A stretch of 64,000 bases of DNA from Mycobacterium sp. 1274756.6. Its GTDB lineage: Bacteria > Actinomycetota > Actinomycetes > Mycobacteriales > Mycobacteriaceae. A program made the position numbers and the translations under genes. The notes below the pieces were generated by a model. It worked only from the letters and a program-made list of their open reading frames with translations. It was not told the DNA's origin and searched no databases. This document shows positions 47,299-57,271 of the stretch, piece after piece. The stretch spans positions 1-64,000 of the forward strand of contig NZ_LZLJ01000094.1 in NCBI RefSeq assembly GCF_001668625.1, read 5' to 3'. Numbering within the stretch: the first letter of the stretch is position 1; every line of letters starts with the position of its first letter.

Positions 47299-48546
47299 TC
47301 AGTCCGTCAGCAACCCCTTGGCGATGTGGGTGATCTGCACCTCGTTGCTGCCGGCGTAGATCATCAGTGATTTGGCGTCGCGGGCCAGCTGCTCCACCCG
47401 GTATTCGGCCATATAGCCGTTGCCGCCAAACAGTTGCACCGCCTCCATCGCGACGTCGGTGGCGGCTTGCGAGGAGTACAGCTTCATCGCCGACGCCTCG
47501 GCCAGGGTGGGGATCTTGCCGGCCTGCAGCCGCTCCAGCGTCTGGAAGACCATGTTCTGCACGTTAATCCGGGCCACCTCCATCTGGGCGAGTTTGAGCT
47601 GGATCAGCTGGAACTGGCCGATGTTCTGCCCCCACAGGGTGCGGGTCTTGGCGTAATCCACGCAGAGCCGGTGGCATTCGTTGATGATGCCCAGCGCCAT
47701 CAGCGCGATGCCGACCCGCTCGGCGACGAAGTTGGCCCGCGCGCTCTCCCGGCCGTCACCGCCGCCGTGCTGTTCGGTCTCCCCGAGCAGCCGATCCGGG
47801 GACAGGCGCACCCGGTCGAAGAACAGCTCCCCGGTCGGCGAGGACATCATGCCCATCTTCTTGAACGCCTTGCCCTGGGTGAGCCCCGGCATGCCGGCGT
47901 CGAGCACGAAGGTGAGCACCGGGCGGTTGCGGCGGTCGGTGCCCGAACCGTCGTCGAGTTTGGCGTAGACCACCAGTACGTCGGCGTCGGGGCCGTTGGT
48001 GATGAACGTCTTCTGCCCGGTGAGAATGTAGTCCGCGCCGTCGCGGCGCACCGTGGTGGTCATGCCGCCGAAGGCGTCCGAACCGGAGTCGGGTTCGGTG
48101 ATCGCCCAGCAGGCGATCTTCTCCAGCGTCATCAGCTCGGGCAGCCAGCGCTCCTTCTGCGCCAGGGTGCCGCGGCTCATGATCGTGGCCGCGCCCAGCC
48201 CCAGGCTCACCCCGACGGTGGACAGCAGCCCGATGCTCACCCCGGACAGTTCGGCCACCAGCACCGCGGCCATCGACAGCTGACCGGCCATGTCACCGAG
48301 CCCGCCGGACTCCGACTTCTCCGCGGCCGGGGCGCCGTCGGCCTTGGCGCGCTGCTTCTCGAGCATGTTCTTGACGGCTTCGCCGGCCATCACGTCGAGG
48401 CCGAACTCGCTGAACAGTTTCCGCGCGATCGGGTACGGCGACAGCGCACCGGTCTCCAGGTCGTCGAGGTGTGGGCGGATCTCCTTGTCGATGAACGCGC
48501 GCATCGTGTCGCGCATGATGATGTCGGTCTCGGACCACTCGAACAT
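47299..48546 (-). CDS. fadE21: Acyl-CoA dehydrogenase FadE21
   Basis: 415 residues (Rv2789c 410). Typical ACAD segments: CWAITEPDSGSDAFGGM and YILTGQKTFITNGPDADVLVVYAK for FAD and substrate, then VGIALMALGIINECHRLCVDYAKTR, VQLFGGNGYMAEYRVEQLARDAK and the C-terminal IYAGSNEVQITHIAKGLL. An FAD-dependent alpha,beta-desaturation in lipid or side-chain degradation. First downstream neighbour of the SDR-MaoC-Ltp1 set. Confidence 0.93.
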   Translation of the reverse strand: MFEWSETDIIMRDTMRAFIDKEIRPHLDDLETGALSPYPIARKLFSEFGLDVMAGEAVKNMLEKQRAKADGAPAAEKSESGGLGDMAGQLSMAAVLVAELSGVSIGLLSTVGVSLGLGAATIMSRGTLAQKERWLPELMTLEKIACWAITEPDSGSDAFGGMTTTVRRDGADYILTGQKTFITNGPDADVLVVYAKLDDGSGTDRRNRPVLTFVLDAGMPGLTQGKAFKKMGMMSSPTGELFFDRVRLSPDRLLGETEQHGGGDGRESARANFVAERVGIALMALGIINECHRLCVDYAKTRTLWGQNIGQFQLIQLKLAQMEVARINVQNMVFQTLERLQAGKIPTLAEASAMKLYSSQAATDVAMEAVQLFGGNGYMAEYRVEQLARDAKSLMIYAGSNEVQITHIAKGLLTD

Positions 48547-48578
48547 TCGTCGTTCTCCTGTCGTCGTTCCGGCCGGCG

Positions 48579-49448
48579 CTACTGGGGCAGCCGGGCGGCG
48601 ATGTCGTCGATCTCCCAGAGCCCGTCGGTTTCGATGGTCTCGGTGTCATGCCAGCCGGACAGCCGCGAGATGGCCCCGCCCTGCACGGCGAAGACCGTCC
48701 CGGTGACCGGGCATTTCTCGGTGGCCAGATAGGCCACCAGCGGGGAGATGTTGGCCGGGGCGAACAGGTCCAGTTCCCCGTCGTCCGGTTCGGCCATCAG
48801 CGCACCCATGCCGGGGGTGGCCAGGGTGAGCCGGGTGCGCGCGATCGGGGCGATGGCGTTGACCCGTACCCCGTAGCGGTCGAGTTCCTCCGCGGCGATC
48901 AGCGTCAGCGCGGCGATCCCGGCCTTGGCCGCGCCGTAGTTGGCCTGTCCGGCGTTGGGCAGGGTCACCCCCGAGCCCGAGGCGGTGTTGATAACCGCGG
49001 CGTTGGGCTGATCACCGGCCTTGGCTTGGGCTTTCCAGTACTCCGCGGCGTGGCGCAGCATCGCGAAATGCCCCTTGAGGTGCACGTCGATGACGGCGTC
49101 CCACTGGGATTCGGTCATGCCGGCCAGGAACGCGTCGCGCAGGATGCCGGCGTTGTTGACCAGCACGTCGAGCCGGCCGAACTCCGCGACCGCCTGGGCG
49201 GCCAGGCCGGCGGCGGCGTCCCAGTCGGCGATGCTGTCGGTGTTGGCCACCGCCCGCCCGCCGGCGGCGACAATCTCCTCGACCACCTGCTGGGCCGGCC
49301 CGGCGTCGGCGCCTTCGCCGGTGTTGTCGCCGCCGAGGTCGTTGACCACCACGGCCGCGCCCTCCCGGGCGAACAGCAGCGCGTGCTCGCGTCCGATGCC
49401 GCGACCGGCGCCGGTGATGATCGCGACGCGCCCTTCCAAAGCTCCCAT
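48579..49448 (-). CDS. Short-chain dehydrogenase, beta-hydroxyacyl type
   Basis: 289 residues with TGAGRGIGREHALLFAREG (NAD-binding), NNAGIL, the catalytic Ser in NTASGSG and YGAAKAG. The N-terminal stretch NDLGGDNTGEGADAGPAQQVVEEI is typical of the multifunctional-enzyme-type (3R)-hydroxyacyl-CoA dehydrogenases that work with MaoC hydratases. It sits between fadE21 and a MaoC gene on the same strand, so a beta-oxidation role is likely. Confidence 0.88.
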   Translation of the reverse strand: MGALEGRVAIITGAGRGIGREHALLFAREGAAVVVNDLGGDNTGEGADAGPAQQVVEEIVAAGGRAVANTDSIADWDAAAGLAAQAVAEFGRLDVLVNNAGILRDAFLAGMTESQWDAVIDVHLKGHFAMLRHAAEYWKAQAKAGDQPNAAVINTASGSGVTLPNAGQANYGAAKAGIAALTLIAAEELDRYGVRVNAIAPIARTRLTLATPGMGALMAEPDDGELDLFAPANISPLVAYLATEKCPVTGTVFAVQGGAISRLSGWHDTETIETDGLWEIDDIAARLPQ

Positions 49449-49490
49449 GGCTTGTCTCCTTGTGTGTTGCGACGGTGTCTGGTCGGGTGT

Positions 49491-50372
49491 CTAGTCGGTG
49501 AGGACGGCCAGGCCGTCGGTGATGGCGAATTCGTCGGCGCCCACCCGGGCCGTCTCGAAGGCGTACCTGGTGGCGCCGCCCGCCGAACCCACCTTCCAGA
49601 TCGCGGTCTCCAAGTCGTCGCCCGGCAGCACCATCTTGGCGAACCGGACCGCTAACCGCTTGAGTCGGTTGACATCTGAGCCGCCCACCTCGGTGAGCAC
49701 CGCCCATGAGGTGAACGCCATCGTGCACAGCCCGTGGGCGATGATGCCGGGCAGCCCGGCGTCTCGCGCGACCTCCTCGTCCAGGTGGATCGGCATCGGG
49801 TCACCGGCCGCCGGTGCGTACCGGAAGGTCTGGTCGTCGTCGACGTGCTGCACCACGTGGGCCGCCGGAGGCCGCTCGCGCAGCGTGGGATCGAACTTGT
49901 GCGGCGGGCTCAACTCGCCGATCTTCTTGCCCGCGTTGTGCCCGCGGAAGAAACACGTCACATACTGCTCGTTGACCAGTTCGCCGTCCTCGGTGCGGCA
50001 TTCCAGGTGGATGGCTGCGCGGGTGCCGTTCTCCAGCCCCTCATAGCCGGTCATCCGGCCGCGGGAGACCAGCCGGTCCCCCGGGCGGATCGGGCGGTGG
50101 AAGCGGAAGTCCTGCTCGCCGTGCACGACGCGCGGGATCAACTCCACCGGCGCGACCTCGACGGCGGGGACGAGCAGGGATTCGAAGACCGGCACGATCG
50201 CGAAGACCGGCGGGGCGATGTCGCCGGCCCGGTGCGCCGCGATCGGGTCGTTGGTCGCCTCGGCGTAGGCGACGATGCGTTCGGCGGTGACCTCGAAACG
50301 GTCCTCGTCGGACCAGGTGTTCAGGGCGCTGTCGTCGAACGCGAGGTCCTGGTCGAGTGCGGAATCGGTCAT
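49491..50372 (-). CDS. MaoC-type enoyl-CoA hydratase (double hotdog)
   Basis: 293 residues with two hotdog domains. The C-terminal one carries AAGDPMPIHLDEEVARDAGLPGIIAHGLCTMAF with the hydratase Asp and His. The N-terminal one (VHGEQDFRFHRPIRPGDRLVSRGR) lacks them. Family members hydrate enoyl-CoA to (3R)-hydroxyacyl-CoA. Neighbours FadE21 and the SDR supply the steps before and after. Confidence 0.9.
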   Translation of the reverse strand: MTDSALDQDLAFDDSALNTWSDEDRFEVTAERIVAYAEATNDPIAAHRAGDIAPPVFAIVPVFESLLVPAVEVAPVELIPRVVHGEQDFRFHRPIRPGDRLVSRGRMTGYEGLENGTRAAIHLECRTEDGELVNEQYVTCFFRGHNAGKKIGELSPPHKFDPTLRERPPAAHVVQHVDDDQTFRYAPAAGDPMPIHLDEEVARDAGLPGIIAHGLCTMAFTSWAVLTEVGGSDVNRLKRLAVRFAKMVLPGDDLETAIWKVGSAGGATRYAFETARVGADEFAITDGLAVLTD

Positions 50373-50375
50373 CGG

Positions 50376-50816
50376 TCAGGCCGCCTGGGCGGCCAGCGCC
50401 TCGAGTTGAGCCAGGGTCTTGTCGAGTTGTTTGGCCCCGTCCTTCTCCACCGCTTTGCCCAGCGCACCCTTGATCAGGGCGCCCTCGAAGTCCCCGGCCA
50501 CGGTGAACTCCGACCCGTCGCCGGCCGGTGTGACGGAGAATTCGAAGTTGCACTTCACCCCGGCCATCCCGGTTCCGGACATCCGCAGGGTCGTCGGGGC
50601 GTCGACCTGCTCGATCTTCCATTCGATCTTGTTGGCCATGCCGAGCATCACGATCTTGGCGACCAGAGTGTCGCCTTCGCTGAGCGTCGCAGGCGGTTCC
50701 GCCAGCCACTTCTCGTGGATGGTGAACCACTTGTCCCAGCCGGCGAGGTCACTGATGGTGTCCCACAGCGCCTGCGGGCTGACCGAGAGTTGTCTGGTGG
50801 CTTCGATGTGTCCCAT
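50376..50816 (-). CDS. SRPBCC-family protein
   Basis: 146 residues of the START-like fold (EATRQLSVSPQALWDTISDLAGWDKWFTIHEKW, then ANKIEWKIEQVDAPTTLRMSGTG and a terminal Gln/Ala/Leu helix). These proteins bind lipids or other hydrophobic ligands. It lies between ltp1 and the MaoC gene with only 3 bases to the latter, so it belongs to the same operon. Probably paralogous to the protein at 46610-47041. Confidence 0.85.
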   Translation of the reverse strand: MGHIEATRQLSVSPQALWDTISDLAGWDKWFTIHEKWLAEPPATLSEGDTLVAKIVMLGMANKIEWKIEQVDAPTTLRMSGTGMAGVKCNFEFSVTPAGDGSEFTVAGDFEGALIKGALGKAVEKDGAKQLDKTLAQLEALAAQAA

Positions 50817-50865
50817 GGGTTTCTCCTTCGGAGTCGAGGTGGTGGATCGAGGGTGATGGGTCGGA

Positions 50866-52071
50866 TCAGCGTTCGGCGCGCTGGTAGGCGGTGATGACGG
50901 CGGCGCCGCCGAGGCCGATGTTGTGCTGCAGCGCCGCGGTGACGGCTTCGACCTGGCGGTTCTCGGCGGTGCCGCGCAGTTGCCAGGTCAACTCGGCGCA
51001 CTGCGCCAGGCCGGTGGCGCCCAGCGGGTGGCCCTTGGAGATCAGCCCACCGGACGGGTTGACCACCCACCGGCCGCCGTAGGTGGTGTCGTTGTTGTCG
51101 ATGAGCTTGGGTGCGTCGCCCTCGGCGCACAGCCCCAGCGCTTCATACAGCAGCAGTTCGTTGGCCGAGAAACAGTCGTGCAACTCGATGACCTGGAAGT
51201 CCTCCGGCCCCAGCCCGGACTGGTCGTAGACGCGGCGGGCGGCTTGGACGTTCATGTCGTAGCCGATCAGGTTCTTGGCGGTGCCGTCGAAGGTGGAGGC
51301 GAAGTCGGTGGTCATCGACTGTCCGACGATCTCCACGGCCCGGTCGGCCAGGCCGTGCCGGTCGACGAACCGCTCGGAGGCCAGGATCGCCGCTCCGGAG
51401 CCGTCGGAGGTCGGTGAGCACTGCAGTTTGGTCAGCGGGTCGTAGATCATCCGCGACGCCAGGATGTCCTCGAGGGTGTAGGCGTCCTGGAACTGCGCGT
51501 ACGGGTTGTTCACCGAATGCTGGTGGTTCTTGTAGCCGATCTTGGCGAAATGCTCGGCGGTGGAACCGTGTTCCTTCATGTGCTCGCGTCCGGCCGCCCC
51601 GAACATCCACGGCGCGGGCGGGAACAGCACCTCGGAGATCTCGGCCAGCGCCAGGATGTGTTTCTCCATCGGCTGGGCCCGGTCGTCGTAGGAGGCTTCC
51701 AGCGAGCCGGGTTTCATCTTCTCGAAGCCCAGCGCCATGGTGCAGTCGGCCAGGCCACCGCGGATCGCCTGGGCGGCCAGGTACAGCGCGGCGGAACCGG
51801 TCGAACAGTTGTTGTTGACGTTGACGATCGGGATCCCGGTCATCCCCAGCTCGTAGAGGGCGCGCTGCCCCGAGGTGGACTCCCCGTAGACGTAGCCCAC
51901 GTAGCCCTGCTCGACCGCGGTGTAGTCGATGCCCGCGTCGGCCAGGGCGTTGGTGCCGGACTCCCGGGCCATGTCCGGGTAGTCCCAGGCCGAGCCGTCC
52001 TCGCCCCGCCGGCGGCCCGGCTTCTCGAACTTCGTCATGCCGACGCCGATCACGAACACTCTGTTTGCCAT
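50866..52071 (-). CDS. ltp1: Lipid-transfer protein / thiolase-like Ltp1
   Basis: 401 residues, the same as Rv2790c. SCP-x thiolase fold: nucleophile Cys in [13 protein letters not shown] near residue 92, [11 protein letters not shown] and [13 protein letters not shown] near the C-terminus. It acts on CoA thioesters as a thiolase or aldolase in sterol or branched-lipid catabolism. AAGGAA precedes the ATG. First gene of the ltp1-SRPBCC-maoC-SDR-fadE21 operon. Confidence 0.93.
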   Translation of the reverse strand: MANRVFVIGVGMTKFEKPGRRRGEDGSAWDYPDMARESGTNALADAGIDYTAVEQGYVGYVYGESTSGQRALYELGMTGIPIVNVNNNCSTGSAALYLAAQAIRGGLADCTMALGFEKMKPGSLEASYDDRAQPMEKHILALAEISEVLFPPAPWMFGAAGREHMKEHGSTAEHFAKIGYKNHQHSVNNPYAQFQDAYTLEDILASRMIYDPLTKLQCSPTSDGSGAAILASERFVDRHGLADRAVEIVGQSMTTDFASTFDGTAKNLIGYDMNVQAARRVYDQSGLGPEDFQVIELHDCFSANELLLYEALGLCAEGDAPKLIDNNDTTYGGRWVVNPSGGLISKGHPLGATGLAQCAELTWQLRGTAENRQVEAVTAALQHNIGLGGAAVITAYQRAER

Positions 52072-52374
52072 GCGATTCCTTCCGGTAGCCGGCGCGCCGT
52101 TGCGGCCAGACGTCCAGCGACGCCGTGGCATGAAACATACACACCGGAATGTATTTGTGTAAACGGTGCGGGGCCGCGCGTCGCGCCGCCGCGTTCGCCG
52201 GCCGCGGCGCCCGAATCGGTGTAGAACCGTTGCGAGCAGCGTCTTCACCGACCGGTTCGCGACACCGTGACGTTGCCATTGACAAATGGCAGCAGTTTCG
52301 ATTGCCTGGGTTGGCTCACCGCGCGCCGCGGTAGATACCTACCGGCGCGCACGTCGCGACGAAAGCGAGGGTCC
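52072..52374. promoter_or_regulatory. ltp1/BVMO divergent control region
   Basis: 303 bases. A/T-rich core at 52131-52165 contains the inverted repeat TACACA (52138-52143) / TGTGTA (52156-52161) and a second, inner ATAC/GTAT pair. It could be an operator for the TetR protein encoded beyond the BVMO. The KstR consensus was not found. The rest shows nothing recognisable. Confidence 0.5.
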
Positions 52375-53919
52375 ATGCCCGCTCCCCGAGCCGAGGCTCC
52401 GACCGACCCCGAGATCGAGTCCCTCGACCACGAGATCGTGGTGATCGGCGCCGGTTTCGCCGGTATCGGCGCGGCGATCAAGTTGGCTCGGGCCGGCTTC
52501 GACGACTTCGTCATCCTCGAGGCCGGCGACGACGTCGGCGGGACCTGGCACTGGAACACCTATCCGGGCATCGCGGTGGACATCCCGTCGTTCTGCTACC
52601 AGTACTCCTTCGAGAAGCGCGCGGACTGGTCGCGCACCTACGCCCCGGGCAACGAACTCAAGGCCTACGCCACCCACTGCGTCGCCAAATACGGGCTGGG
52701 CCCGCGGCTGCGGTTCAACACCACCGTCACCGCTGCGGAGTTCGACGCCGACCGCCGCCGGTGGCGCTTGACCACCGCCACCGGCGACCGGTGCACGGCG
52801 CGGTTCGTGATCAACGCCTGCGGGATCCTGACCCAACCGGTCATCCCCGACATCCCCGGCGCGACCGAGTTCGGCGGGGCCACCATGCACACCGCCCGCT
52901 GGGACCACGACCAGTCGTTGCGCGGCAAGCGGGTCGGCATCATCGGCACCGGCGCCTCCGCGGTGCAGGTGATCCCGGCGATCGCCGCCGACGTCGGGCA
53001 GCTCACCGTGTTCCAGCGCACCCCGATCTGGTGCCTGCCGAAACCCGATGTGGCCCTGCCCCGTCCGGCGCAGTGGCTGCTCGACCGGGTGCCCGCCGCG
53101 CAGTGGGGCTCATGGCTGGCCGCCCAGCTGTTCGTGGAGTTCACCTTCCCCATCCCCGCGCACTACCAAAGCGCGATCCCCCGGTTCCTGCCGATCAGCC
53201 ACGCGTTGGCCCGGCGCTATCTGCGCAGCCAGGTGCGCGATCCGCAGGTGCGCGACAAGCTCACCCCGCGCTACGGGCTGGGCTGCAAGCGGCCCAGCTT
53301 CCACAACTCCTACCTGGCCACCTTCAACCGGCCCAACGTGTTCCTGGAGACCACCCCGATCACCGCGATCAACCAGGCCGGGGTGCGGGTGGACGATGGC
53401 GCCCAACCCGATGGCACCCAGCACGACCTCGACGTGCTGATCTTCGCCACCGGTTTCAAGGTGATGGACCCCGACAACATGCCGACCTATGCGCTGCGTG
53501 GCCTGGACGGCACCGAGCTGGGCGCGTTCTGGGACGAGCACCGGCTGCAGGCCTACCACGGGGTCAGTGTGCCCGGTTACCCCAACCACTTCTCGATCAT
53601 CGGCCCCTACGGCTACAACGGGTCGTCGTATTTCAACCTGATCGAGGCCCAGACCGACCACATCATGCGGTGTCTGCGGCATGCCCGCACTCGCGGCGCC
53701 GACTACGTCGAGGTGTCCCGGGAGGCCAACGACCGGTTCTTCGCCGAGATGATGCGCCGCAGGCGCGGGCAGATCTTCTGGCAGGACAGCTGCGCGGCGG
53801 CCAACAGTTACTACTTCGACAAGCACGGCGACGTGCCGTTGCGCCCGGCGACCTCGCTGGAGGTGGCCTGGCGCAGCCGCAGTTTCCGGCTCGAGGACTA
53901 TCTGTTCCGCGCCGGCTGA
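52375..53919 (+). CDS. Baeyer-Villiger flavin monooxygenase
   Basis: 514 residues. FAD motif VVIGAGFAGIGAAIKL near 28, the BVMO fingerprint FxGxxxHxxxW (FGGATMHTARW, about 165-175), and the NADPH motif GIIGTGASAVQ near 190. It inserts oxygen next to ketones with NADPH and O2, typically on steroids or alicyclic ketones. Substrate not evident, but the flanking lipid-degradation operon suggests a sterol-like ketone. The ATG follows AGGG at a short distance. Its 3' end overlaps the convergent TetR gene by 22 bases. Confidence 0.92.
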   Translation: MPAPRAEAPTDPEIESLDHEIVVIGAGFAGIGAAIKLARAGFDDFVILEAGDDVGGTWHWNTYPGIAVDIPSFCYQYSFEKRADWSRTYAPGNELKAYATHCVAKYGLGPRLRFNTTVTAAEFDADRRRWRLTTATGDRCTARFVINACGILTQPVIPDIPGATEFGGATMHTARWDHDQSLRGKRVGIIGTGASAVQVIPAIAADVGQLTVFQRTPIWCLPKPDVALPRPAQWLLDRVPAAQWGSWLAAQLFVEFTFPIPAHYQSAIPRFLPISHALARRYLRSQVRDPQVRDKLTPRYGLGCKRPSFHNSYLATFNRPNVFLETTPITAINQAGVRVDDGAQPDGTQHDLDVLIFATGFKVMDPDNMPTYALRGLDGTELGAFWDEHRLQAYHGVSVPGYPNHFSIIGPYGYNGSSYFNLIEAQTDHIMRCLRHARTRGADYVEVSREANDRFFAEMMRRRRGQIFWQDSCAAANSYYFDKHGDVPLRPATSLEVAWRSRSFRLEDYLFRAG

Positions 53920-54557
53920 CCGGTCGACAACGGCGGGATCCGGTCGGCCATCAGCGCGCGCAGGTCGGTGCAGGCCCGCTCCCAGCGCCGCCGGGCCCGG
54001 TCGGTGTCGCCGTCGACGAACCCGGCGACCAGGATGCCGCGCAGCACGTCCATGGCGGTGTAGACCAGGTTGCGCAGTTCTTTCTGGGCGGGGTGCTCGG
54101 GCAGCAGCTGGGCGATCGCCGCGATCAGCGTGCTGTTGACGATCGGCTCCATCCGGGCGATGTGCCCGGCGAGCACCGGGTCGGTGCGGGCGGCCACCCA
54201 CAGTTCCATGGTCGCGACGAACAGCGGCCCCTGGTGGGATTCCCACAGGAATTCCAGCACGGCCGCGACCGGGTCGGGGCTCGAGCGGACCCGGCCGACG
54301 TCGCGGACCGCGCTTTGCACCCGTTGCTGGGCCAGGTGTTCCACGGCGGCGACGACCAGGTCCTCCTTGGACCGGAAGTGGTGGATCTGGGCGCCGCGGG
54401 TGACCCCGGCGGTTTCCGCGATGCGCGGGGTGGTGGTGCCGGCATAGCCGTAGGAGACCAGGCAGTCGATGGTGGCGTCGAGCAGTCGGGTGCGCATCGC
54501 CGCGCTGCGTTCGGCCTGGGTGCGTCGCATCCGTTGCTCCTCGACGCCGGTCGCCAT
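53898..54557 (-). CDS. TetR-family regulator
   Basis: 219 residues. The helix-turn-helix (about 15-65) reads LDATIDCLVSYGYAGTTTPRIAETAGVTRGAQIHHFRSKEDLV. The C-terminal domain (about 85-190) is of the TetR_C type with FLWESHQGPLFVATMELWVAARTDP. Probably controls the BVMO with which its 3' end overlaps. AAGGA precedes the ATG. Confidence 0.9.
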   Translation of the reverse strand: MATGVEEQRMRRTQAERSAAMRTRLLDATIDCLVSYGYAGTTTPRIAETAGVTRGAQIHHFRSKEDLVVAAVEHLAQQRVQSAVRDVGRVRSSPDPVAAVLEFLWESHQGPLFVATMELWVAARTDPVLAGHIARMEPIVNSTLIAAIAQLLPEHPAQKELRNLVYTAMDVLRGILVAGFVDGDTDRARRRWERACTDLRALMADRIPPLSTGQPARNR

Positions 54558-54634
54558 CGTCGGTCCTTCCGCGCGGGCCTGCCGGCCCACCCTAACCCAC
54601 CGCGGTTGGATACCGTCCGGAACGTATCTTCGGC

Positions 54635-55522
54635 CTACAGCGTGGCCGGGCGGATCACCACCACCGAGCGGGTGCGCTCCCCGGCGTCTTCGAGCAGGGC
54701 GATCACCCGGCCGTCGGACGCCGTCGCCGCGTAGATGCCGTCGATGCCGGCCGCACCCAGCGCCCGGCCGTGTCCGGCCGACTCGGCTTCGGCGTCGGTC
54801 AGGTCGCGGCGCGCAAACGCCTGCAGGCAGGCCGCATCCAGGGTGTAGCTCAGCGACGGCTGGTCGGCCAGCTGCTCCAGCGTGCGGGCCTCGGTCAGCC
54901 CGAACCGGCCCGAGCGGGTGCGCCGCAGCGCGGTGAGGTGCCCGCCGACGCCGAGCCGCTCCCCCAGGTCGCGGGCCAGCGCCCGCACGTAGGTGCCCGC
55001 CGAGCACTCCACCGCGACATCCAGGTCGATGGTGTCGGCGTTGCGGCGCAGCCCCAGCGCCTCGAAGCGCTCGATGCGCACCGGGCGGGCGGCCAACCGC
55101 ACCTCGCGGCCCTCCCGGGCCAGTCGGTAGGCGCGCTGGCCGTCGACTTTGACGGCGCTGACCGCCGAGGGGACCTGCGCGATGTCGCCGCGCAGCCCGG
55201 CGATCGCCGCCTCGATCGCGGTCTCGTCGAGCCGGCCCGCCGGGATTGTTGAGAGCAGTTCGCCGTCGGCGTCCTCGGTGCTGGTGGTCTGGCCCAGCCG
55301 GATGGTCGCGGTGTAGGCCTTGGCGTCGGCGGTGAGCAGCCCGAGGATCTTGGTGGCGCGTTCCACCCCGATCACCAGCACCCCGGTGGCCATCGGGTCG
55401 AGGGTGCCGGCGTGGCCGACCTTGCGGGTGGCGAAGAAGCGGCGGCAGCGGGCCACCACGTCGTGGCTGGTCATGCCGGCCGGCTTGTCGACGATCACCA
55501 GCCCGGGTCCGGTCGTGTTCAC
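54635..55522 (-). CDS. truB: tRNA pseudouridine-55 synthase
   Basis: 295 residues with the catalytic Asp in [16 protein letters not shown] near residue 40, [13 protein letters not shown] and the [14 protein letters not shown] box, and a C-terminal PUA-like extension. It isomerises U55 of tRNAs. The GTG start overlaps the stop of pptT (GTGA on the minus strand), so truB is the last gene of the pptH-pptT-truB overlapping unit. Confidence 0.95.
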   Translation of the reverse strand: MNTTGPGLVIVDKPAGMTSHDVVARCRRFFATRKVGHAGTLDPMATGVLVIGVERATKILGLLTADAKAYTATIRLGQTTSTEDADGELLSTIPAGRLDETAIEAAIAGLRGDIAQVPSAVSAVKVDGQRAYRLAREGREVRLAARPVRIERFEALGLRRNADTIDLDVAVECSAGTYVRALARDLGERLGVGGHLTALRRTRSGRFGLTEARTLEQLADQPSLSYTLDAACLQAFARRDLTDAEAESAGHGRALGAAGIDGIYAATASDGRVIALLEDAGERTRSVVVIRPATL

Positions 55523-56187
55523 AGCGTGATCGCCGTCAGGACCAGGCCCCGCCCGATCGACCAGCGGCCGCGCAGCACGGTCAGCGGCGGCCCGCTGCGT
55601 GCGGCCGGATCGATCAGGATCTCGGAGGTGAAGCTGCCCGCGCTGCCGGTCTCGTCGGTCTCAAACGTGATGTGGGCGTCTTCGAAGCCCAGCCACCGCT
55701 GCGTCAGCGGGAACCAGGCCTTATACGTTGCCTCCTTGGCGCAGAACAGGATCCGGTCCCAGTGCAGGCCGGCGGGCAGGGCGGCGATGGCGTCGCGTTC
55801 GGCGGGCAGGCTGATCGCGTCGAGCACCCCGCCGGGCAGCACGTCGTGCGGTTCGGCGTCGATGCCCACCGAGCGCACCTCGCCGTCGCGGGCGACCACC
55901 GCACCGCGGTAGCCCGCGGTGTGGGTGAGGCTGCCGACCACCCCGGCGGGCCAGCGGGGCTGGCCCTTGTCGCCCTTGAGGATCGGCACCGGGGGCAGGC
56001 CCAGCTCCGCCAGCGCCGCCCGCGCACACGCCCGCACCGTGATGAACTCGTTGCGCCGCTTGGGCACCGAGCGTTCGATGAGCGGCTCCTCCTCGGGCAG
56101 GGCGCGCAGCTCCGGCGGGTCGTCGTAGCGTTCGGCGGCGGCCAGCCCGGCCCGGCTCGGCAGCACAGTCGAGAGCAGCAGGTTCAT
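55519..56187 (-). CDS. pptT: 4'-phosphopantetheinyl transferase PptT
   Basis: 222 residues of the Sfp type. Mg ligands VGIDAEPHD near residue 110 and the catalytic [11 protein letters not shown] near 150, plus the [14 protein letters not shown] motif. It activates ACP and PKS/NRPS carriers for mycolic acid and lipid synthesis. ATG overlaps the pptH stop by 4 bases. Slightly shorter than Rv2794c (227). Confidence 0.96.
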   Translation of the reverse strand: MNLLLSTVLPSRAGLAAAERYDDPPELRALPEEEPLIERSVPKRRNEFITVRACARAALAELGLPPVPILKGDKGQPRWPAGVVGSLTHTAGYRGAVVARDGEVRSVGIDAEPHDVLPGGVLDAISLPAERDAIAALPAGLHWDRILFCAKEATYKAWFPLTQRWLGFEDAHITFETDETGSAGSFTSEILIDPAARSGPPLTVLRGRWSIGRGLVLTAITL

Positions 56188-57146
56188 CGGCCCCGCCTGC
56201 CGCGGGCCCGCTCGGCGAAGCGTTCGGAGGCGGCCCGCATCTCCGGGGTGATCATGAAATGCCCGCCGAACTCGTTGAGATAGCCCGGGGCGTACTGCGG
56301 GTCCGGCAGGATCTGGCGCAGCCAGCGGTAGGGCTTGCGCCGCCGCCACTCCCGCGGGTAGCCGACCGAGACCTCCTCGAAGCGCACCTCGTCGTACCAG
56401 GTGGTGCGCGGGATGTGCAGGTGCCCGTAGACGCTGCACACCGCGTTGTAGCGGGTGTGCCAGTCCGCGGTGGCGGTGGTGCCGCACCACAGCGAGAACT
56501 CCGGGTAGAACAGCACCTCGCAGGGGTCGCGCACCAGCGGGAAGTGGTTGACCAGCACCGTCGGGGTCATCCAGTCCAGCTCCTCCAGCCGGGCCTGGGT
56601 GGCGGCCACCCGCTCGCGGCACCAGGCGTCGCGGGTGGCGTAGGGCTCACTGGACAGCAGGAACTCGTCGGTGGCCACCACGTTGGCGGCCCGGGCGATC
56701 GCCAGGCCCTCGGCTTTGCTGGTCGCCCCGGCCGGCAGGAACGTGTAGTCGTAGAGCAGGAACATCGGCACGATGGTGGCCGGGCCGCCCTGCTCGGTCC
56801 AGACCGGGAACGGGTGTTCGGGGGTGACGATGCCCATCGCGTCGCACATCTCGACCAGGTAGTCGTAGCGGGCCCGGCCGAACACCTGCATCGGGTCCTT
56901 GCCGGTGGTCCACAGTTCGTGGTTGCCGGGCACCCAGATGACCTTGGCGAAGCGCCGGCGCAGCAGATCCAGGGACCAGCGGATGTCGTCGGTGCGTTCG
57001 GCGACGTCGCCGGCCACGATCAGCCAGTCCTCCGGGGAGGACGGGTACAGCGATTCGGTGACCGACTTGTTGCCGACGTGCCCGGTGTGCAGGTCCGATA
57101 CCGCCCACAGGGTGGGGCGCGTCTCGCCCGTCCGCTGCGCTGCCAC
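56184..57146 (-). CDS. pptH: PptH, phosphopantetheine-hydrolysing phosphoesterase
   Basis: 320 residues (Rv2795c 324). A calcineurin-type metallophosphoesterase with SDLHTG, VAGDVAE, PGNHELW and VNHFPL, then VYGHLHI. Rv2795c removes 4'-phosphopantetheine from carrier proteins, opposing PptT; loss of it weakens PptT inhibition. The gene is immediately upstream of pptT with overlapping codons. GTG start at 57146. Confidence 0.93.
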   Translation of the reverse strand: MAAQRTGETRPTLWAVSDLHTGHVGNKSVTESLYPSSPEDWLIVAGDVAERTDDIRWSLDLLRRRFAKVIWVPGNHELWTTGKDPMQVFGRARYDYLVEMCDAMGIVTPEHPFPVWTEQGGPATIVPMFLLYDYTFLPAGATSKAEGLAIARAANVVATDEFLLSSEPYATRDAWCRERVAATQARLEELDWMTPTVLVNHFPLVRDPCEVLFYPEFSLWCGTTATADWHTRYNAVCSVYGHLHIPRTTWYDEVRFEEVSVGYPREWRRRKPYRWLRQILPDPQYAPGYLNEFGGHFMITPEMRAASERFAERARGRRGR

Positions 57147-57271
57147 AGTGCCCCAGGGTAACGGGGCGGCGCGCGCCGCGGCCCGCGGTGACCGGTTCGG
57201 GCCTTTGCCGATGGCCCCGGTCGGCCGACTTGTACACTCCCGGCAACGATCGAGTCGAGGCAAGGGGTGTG

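Noticed and set aside
52131..52165. KstR operator upstream of ltp1
   Set aside because: The A/T-rich core does not match the AAC-N2-GTT core of the KstR consensus.
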